64,000 nt of DNA from Inia geoffrensis. Lineage: Eukaryota > Chordata > Mammalia > Artiodactyla > Iniidae. The stretch covers positions 169,064,815-169,128,814 of the forward strand of contig CM070900.1 in the NCBI GenBank assembly GCA_036417435.1. The letters are read 5' to 3'. Both the position numbers and the translations under genes were made by a program. A model generated the notes under the pieces. It did not search any database. It was not told the origin of the DNA and saw nothing but the letters and a program-made list of their open reading frames with translations. Positions 58,961-64,000 of the stretch are shown here, piece by piece (positions within the stretch are counted from its first letter, which is position 1; each line of letters starts with the position of its first letter).

Positions 58961-61900
58961 TACCCCTCCTCCCCGATCCCCATACACATACAATGGAATT
59001 GGATCCAGGAAACTAAAAGAATATGAGATGAAATTATCACAATTGTGCTAAAGATCACTATTCTTTTTAATCCTCAAATAACTATGTTTATATAAACCTC
59101 GTTTTGTGAGTGTCTAACCAAAGGCTGTAAGTGTTAGGTATGCTTATAAGAGCAAGGAACTGAAAACCATTTAATGGGTTTAAATTAGGAGGGCATTATC
59201 TTTGTTACTTTAAAAGAAATTTCGAGATTGTGGTTGCTCTCAACAGTGTAGCTGTTAGCAGTGTCGTCAGGGCACAAAGACTTTCTTTCTGGCTATTCAC
59301 TCTTTCATGTTGTATTTTGATCTAATGCATGCAGCCTCATGGTCAAAACATGGGGCCCTGCAGCTCCAGGCACCATGTTCAAGTTCAAGGCAGAAGGAAG
59401 TGAAGAAGGAATATCACCATCACCTGTCCTCTTTTACTAGAAAAGCAGACTTTTTTTTCTAGGATCTACCGAACAGAATTCCCCTGATATCTCACTGACC
59501 ATATCTGGGTCACCCTCCACATCAAGCTACAAAGGAGTTGGGGAAATTAAATAACTGATAACTGATTGGACTGTCAGTCAATCATGTTGTGTCAGTGATA
59601 TAGACACAACATTTTAATCATATCATACGTGGCATGGGCACACGGTTAGCTCAGACAAAATGAGGAATCTACAAGCAAGAACAATAGGAGAATAATGAAC
59701 AGGTGACAATCACTTATCCAGGACAGCATACGCTTTCCAATATTATAATCAAAGAAGATTACAACTCACACTCTGACAAATGGCAAGGTGGATATTGCAC
59801 AGCAAGTGAGATGAGACTGAGTGAGTGTCTCTCCTTCCACAGAGGCAAAACCTTTCCTCACATGCCTGATTATTCATCTGACCCAAGTATTACACGTTTT
59901 TGAAAACTTTGTGAGAAAAATTAATGATAAAACACAATTTGAGGCTATCCATCATAATGGGAAAAAGAAAAGTGTTCAGAAAACAAATATCACTCTATAT
60001 TTTTCAATGTGGACTCTTTCTTAAGGCTCTAGGAATAAGACAAAAATCTCTTCTGTTTTGAAACATAGTGAGAGTATAATATTAATATACCCAATTAGAA
60101 ATTGGTGATGGTTTTCAACCACTTTATAAGTGCACATTGTTTTTCTTTCTAACAGAATAATCCCTTTGGACAATTCCTGGCATGGGGTATTAAGCAAATC
60201 ATCTAATTATAACAAAAACCTGTGCATTTTAAGATCTGCATTTTAATATTCACCTAACGTGATGTTTATGTTTTACTGGGAGAAAAATTGGTATCTCTGA
60301 TTCTTACAGATATTTTAAAAAGGCAGGACTAAGAAAGGATTGAATTATTGCCACTAGAGTTTTGGAAAATGTAATTGATTTTAATTTATAAACATAAGTA
60401 GAACTTTCATCATTCTTCAAGGGCAAAGATATATCTTGGAGGCAATATTTCATTTACATCTTTGATGCCTGCTAAAATCCCAGTATTTAAGTTGAAAGAT
60501 TTGATAGTCTACAGAGGAAAGAGAATACTATTGCTGCCATCCGTAATGAAATTTGGTATTTGTACTTTATTACCTTGAGCAATTGTTGTATACAACCATG
60601 GGGCTGTGCTATACACTTGGCAATATTTGTACAGATTTAGGGGAGAAATACCTGTGCTATATTCTGTCCATACCTTCTCTACCTCCCCTCAAAAATTTTA
60701 TGCTGTTCTTCCACAATTGATTGTTTGGAACGAGACACTGTCAGACGAATAGAACAACTTAATCATTTCCAAGTGATATGTGACATTCCTAACCTGCTCT
60801 TTAAGGCACAGTCAACATCAGCAGCGGGGTATTTAAAAGTGTGTATAGCTCCCCATCAATCTTTAATGCATCGCTCTTATAAATACATCTCCCCTTGCCT
60901 CTGTTGGAGCTGATCATTTGTTTTATTTGACTCAAGGATTTGCTTGATTTAGAAGCTGGAAATATACATCTGTAGTATTGACAAAAGCCTATTCATAAAC
61001 TGTGGAGATTCTGCCATACATGCCAGAGGAAAAGCAATGTGGCAAAGTGAAGTGCAAAATTATTTCTGTCTTGGTGTTATTTGTGAGTCATATATCTCTG
61101 CCTTTTTATGAACAGCAGGCATATTTGGAAGAATTATGTCTGAGTCATAAATCCCAATTTGCCTGGGACATGACTAATAGGTGTCTTTAATGTAGTAAGA
61201 TGATATTACTATCTTATCTTGCAAAAATTTTTTAAACTCTCAATCACAAATAAGGCAGGTCAGATTTAAATGACAAACATTAACGTTTGCCTCATCAAAA
61301 AAATGTTGCCACTGCCTTTTCTAGGCCACTTTGCACAAATATGCCATATGCATATATAACTATATTTTGTTGTTTAGTAAGCAAAACTGCCCTGATTGAT
61401 CTTAGTCTATAGCTGTTTTTAGAAGGATATGCAAGAGATAAACTTAGAAAATGAGTTAAAAAACAAAGACAATTGACTGATCTCTATTTCACACATGGAG
61501 AACTATAAATCCTATTTAATTGAATAATGGTGCAAAGAGGTTTCATTTCACCATAAATTTTCAATGATAGGAAATATTTGTCTAAAATTTTTCCCTTCTA
61601 TCCTCTGGTTTTATGTAGCAGCTTATAAATGATAGTTCAGGATTCTCACAATATATAGGAGAAATCTGAAAATATTGAAGAGGTGTGAGATCACAGGAGA
61701 AGGCCTATGTTAACGAGTGAAACAGACAACAGCTTTACAAGTATAGTTTGTAGAGTACAAAGCCTAAGTGTTTAGTCATAAACTTGTGATTGAAATTATA
61801 GGATTCATCAGAAGCTCAAATTTCCATCATGTTGTAGAAGAGGGTTTAGAAACAGAATGTGAATTCATATAATATTCTGAGTGGAGTATCTTTGACTAGA

Positions 61901-62250
61901 GACCAGTAAGGAAGAGTAAGACTGGGAGACAGATTTTTTTTTAATTGCAGAGATTTTCCTGGTTAAGTGAAAATCTACTGAAATGGAGCACCAAAGGAGA
62001 GAAAATTTTGAGACTTATTTTGGGATCCCATGCATGAGGAATTGAATTTGTAGTTTTACTATTAAATATTAGTTTTTCTATCAGAGGAAGTCACCAGGTG
62101 TGTTTTTTTGTTTTGTTTATTTTTTTGTTTGGAGTCAATAAAAATATGTTTTCAAATGTGTGTTTTACAATAGGTGTCTTGTGTGAGTTTCAGGCTCTGT
62201 GAAAGAAGATGGCACCAATCTTGAAGTCACTGATAGAATATTTATGGAAC
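58961..62250. other. Repeat-poor unassigned DNA
   Basis: About 3.3 kb with no interspersed repeat recognised, the longest such block outside the AT-rich parts. Short ORFs at 59703-61190 have no domain or splice context. Part of it, about 60700-61450, has mixed composition and could be a conserved non-coding element. Confidence 0.45.
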
Positions 62251-62584
62251 TGTAACAGGGAAGAACAAATCGGATTCCATATTGGATCTGTTTCTTTTAC
62301 TTAAAACTTTGTGTTCTATTACTGTTGCTACAAGTTACTCACTAAAGGGATGTTGCCTGTAGCTTAAAGTACACATAGTGGCCCATCTCTGGGACCCTGC
62401 CTCCCATGCCTGAGTGTTAAGCTAAAATACCTTTAGTTTAGCTCACAGGAAACAAGCTGACCAGGTCTACCTGAGAATGCCTGCAGAAAAGAAGAAATTA
62501 ACACATCCCATCCCGAGTCTGGCCAGAACCAAGAAATACTTAGCATCTTTTTTACTTTACCTCCTCACCTCCCCCTCCTTGTTC

Positions 62585-62591
62585 TATAAAA
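62585..62591 (+). promoter_or_regulatory. TATA box of the solo LTR
   Basis: TATAAAA lies about 80 bp upstream of the AATAAA, the usual spacing in gamma-type LTRs. Activity is untested. Confidence 0.6.
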
Positions 62592-62668
62592 GAAACTAGC
62601 ATCCAAACATGGGCAAGATGGTCCTTTGGGACACTAGTCCACCATTTTCTCAATCTACTGGTTTTCCC

Positions 62669-62674
62669 AATAAA
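62669..62674 (+). terminator. Poly(A) signal of the solo LTR
   Basis: AATAAA followed about 18 bp later by 'CCTTGCCCCCCAAAACTTGTCTC', a likely cleavage region. Confidence 0.6.
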
Positions 62675-62759
62675 GTCGCCATTCCTTGCCCCCCAAAACT
62701 TGTCTCTCGATTTATTGGCCTGTCATGCAGCAAGCAGTATGAACTTGGACTTGGTAACA

Positions 62760-62870
62760 GAAAAATATTGAAGTGACAGATATAATTTCTAGATTTTGCT
62801 ATTAGAATCTTAAAATTTACTTTTTTATCCATTATCTTTAGAATTTTCTTTCTACTTCCCCAATTAGCCC

Positions 62871-62905
<35 letters not shown>

Positions 62906-64000
62906 CTCTTTTGAAAGTCACAATATTCATTGGAATATTTCTTGAATAAATACCATTAACTCAAACATGTTACAAACCTGGGACACTGGAAGAATATCAA
63001 TTTTTGTCAAGGAAAGTTTGCTAAGAATCAGGTCATTTCTTTAAATAATTGAAACCAAAGGAACTCAGAAAATAATTTTAGAAAAATCAGTAAACCATAA
63101 GCAAAGTGCTTCCTTATGAAATAATGATATTTAGTAAAGATCAATTTTGACATAATTCAACAAACTCTTCCTCACATGCTTCACTGTCAATTGTCCCTCA
63201 TTTTCCACATACTCCTCTGTCATTTCTATCCTTTGAAATATCTTTAGGGTTTTTTCAAGTTTTTCATTTGCCAATTTGGACATGAAGCCGTACCAAAACC
63301 TCCTTCATAGGAAAAAAAAAAAGGGTAAAATTTCACTTATTTTGCATTTCTTAGTTTTATTTCTCATGACCTATGTAATTATAGTAACTTTTACTGGCCA
63401 TGTCACAGGTTAACCTTGCATTATTGATATAGGTATCACTTTTCTTCACCTTTACCATGAAAATAGCTGTAAATGTATTGCCCTTGTTTCCAACTGAATA
63501 CATGCAAATGAGAAATAAACAAGATGTGACTCTAAATTACACTGAATTGATTTAAACCTGGAACATCTCTTTGGAGATTCAATAACAATCAGTCTTTATC
63601 TTTCCATGGAAGAGTTGATTTTTGAAATTGTACAAATTCATTCTAGACAATTTTGGATAATGAGATGTGCCATTAAGCTGGGTAATAGTGTTTTCCGCTC
63701 CAAATGCAGCTTTACTACAAAGTAGTGACATGGACTTTCTTGAGTGGTTCACAAATTGATCCTATTTCAATTACAAATTAGGAGTCTCAGATTTCTTCTG
63801 AGCTATGACTATTGTGACAATAGACATATATACATACGTATTCTACTCAAATGATGAATGTCAAGAATACCAAAGATTTCTAAGTTTTATTTGCACTTGA
63901 TATACTTATTATTTTATATCCTTGCATAAAATGCAAATCCTTTAATACAGGGATTGATTAATTTAATTAGTCCTTCAATGTAAACCATGACCCATTTTTC
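62760..64000. other. Unassigned AT-rich DNA
   Basis: No gene or named repeat apart from the AC microsatellite. The ORF crossing that microsatellite is chance. Confidence 0.5.
62874..62903. repeat. (AC)15 microsatellite, uninterrupted
   Basis: About 15 perfect AC units, the purest dinucleotide repeat in the window. Confidence 0.95.

Larger units (their letters stand above)
62251..62759 (+). mobile_element. Solo ERV LTR with intact-looking signals
   Basis: The 509-bp element starts TGTAACAGGGAAGAAC and ends 'CTTGGACTTGGTAACA', giving TG…CA termini. It has TATAAAA at 62585-62591 and AATAAA at 62669-62674, then a U5-like 'TGTCTCTCGATTTATTGGCC'. The layout is that of a class I (gamma-type) LTR. 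The neighbouring four bases are GAAC and GAAA, a possible diverged 4-bp TSD. No internal viral sequence is present. Confidence 0.75.

Overview
The window looks like nuclear DNA from a cetacean (dolphin or whale). The main evidence is nine copies of a tRNA-Glu-derived SINE of the CHR superfamily. Seven are the short form, which opens GGGCTTCCCTGGTGGCGCAG and ends with AGGCC…GCAAAAA. Two are an older long form with repeated 'ACAACTACTGAG' units. An artiodactyl/cetacean-type L1, HAL1, MaLR LTRs, MIR and L2 fit the same placing. The DNA is AT-rich. I found no functional protein-coding exon, rRNA, tRNA gene or CRISPR array, so this reads as a gene desert or the interior of a long intron.

Layout: 0-10 kb holds L1/HAL1 remnants, an old LTR, three short SINEs, an L1 3' end and a reversed MaLR LTR. 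11.4-15.2 kb is a nest: an MLT1-type LTR is split by a nearly complete HAL1, which is itself split by a SINE and by an intronless VPS29 retrocopy. 15-31.5 kb is mostly unique AT-rich DNA with MIR/L2-age fragments, a SINE inserted in the tail of another SINE, a 35-nt palindrome and several microsatellites. 31.6-35.3 kb is a two-LTR MaLR provirus carrying an internally deleted L1, which in turn carries a 5'-truncated L1; its 3' LTR carries a SINE. 36.9-44.0 kb is a full-length but inactivated L1 with target-site duplications (TSDs). 44-64 kb contains further solo LTRs, an old L1 3' half, two SINEs and a well-preserved ERV LTR with recognisable TATA and poly(A) signals, separated by unassigned DNA.

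No set of genes here works together. The recognisable coding sequences are parts of retrotransposons, or copies made by them, and all are broken. The biology on show is successive layers of retrotransposition, readable from TSDs and nesting order. I found no convincing new cellular system. The observations most worth following up are the two nests, the CpG-rich L1 5' UTR with a long antisense ORF, the G-quadruplex-type tract in the L1 3' UTR, the palindrome, and an L1 3' fragment whose tail starts early. Repeat family names come from recognising consensus sequences by eye and were not checked against a database.
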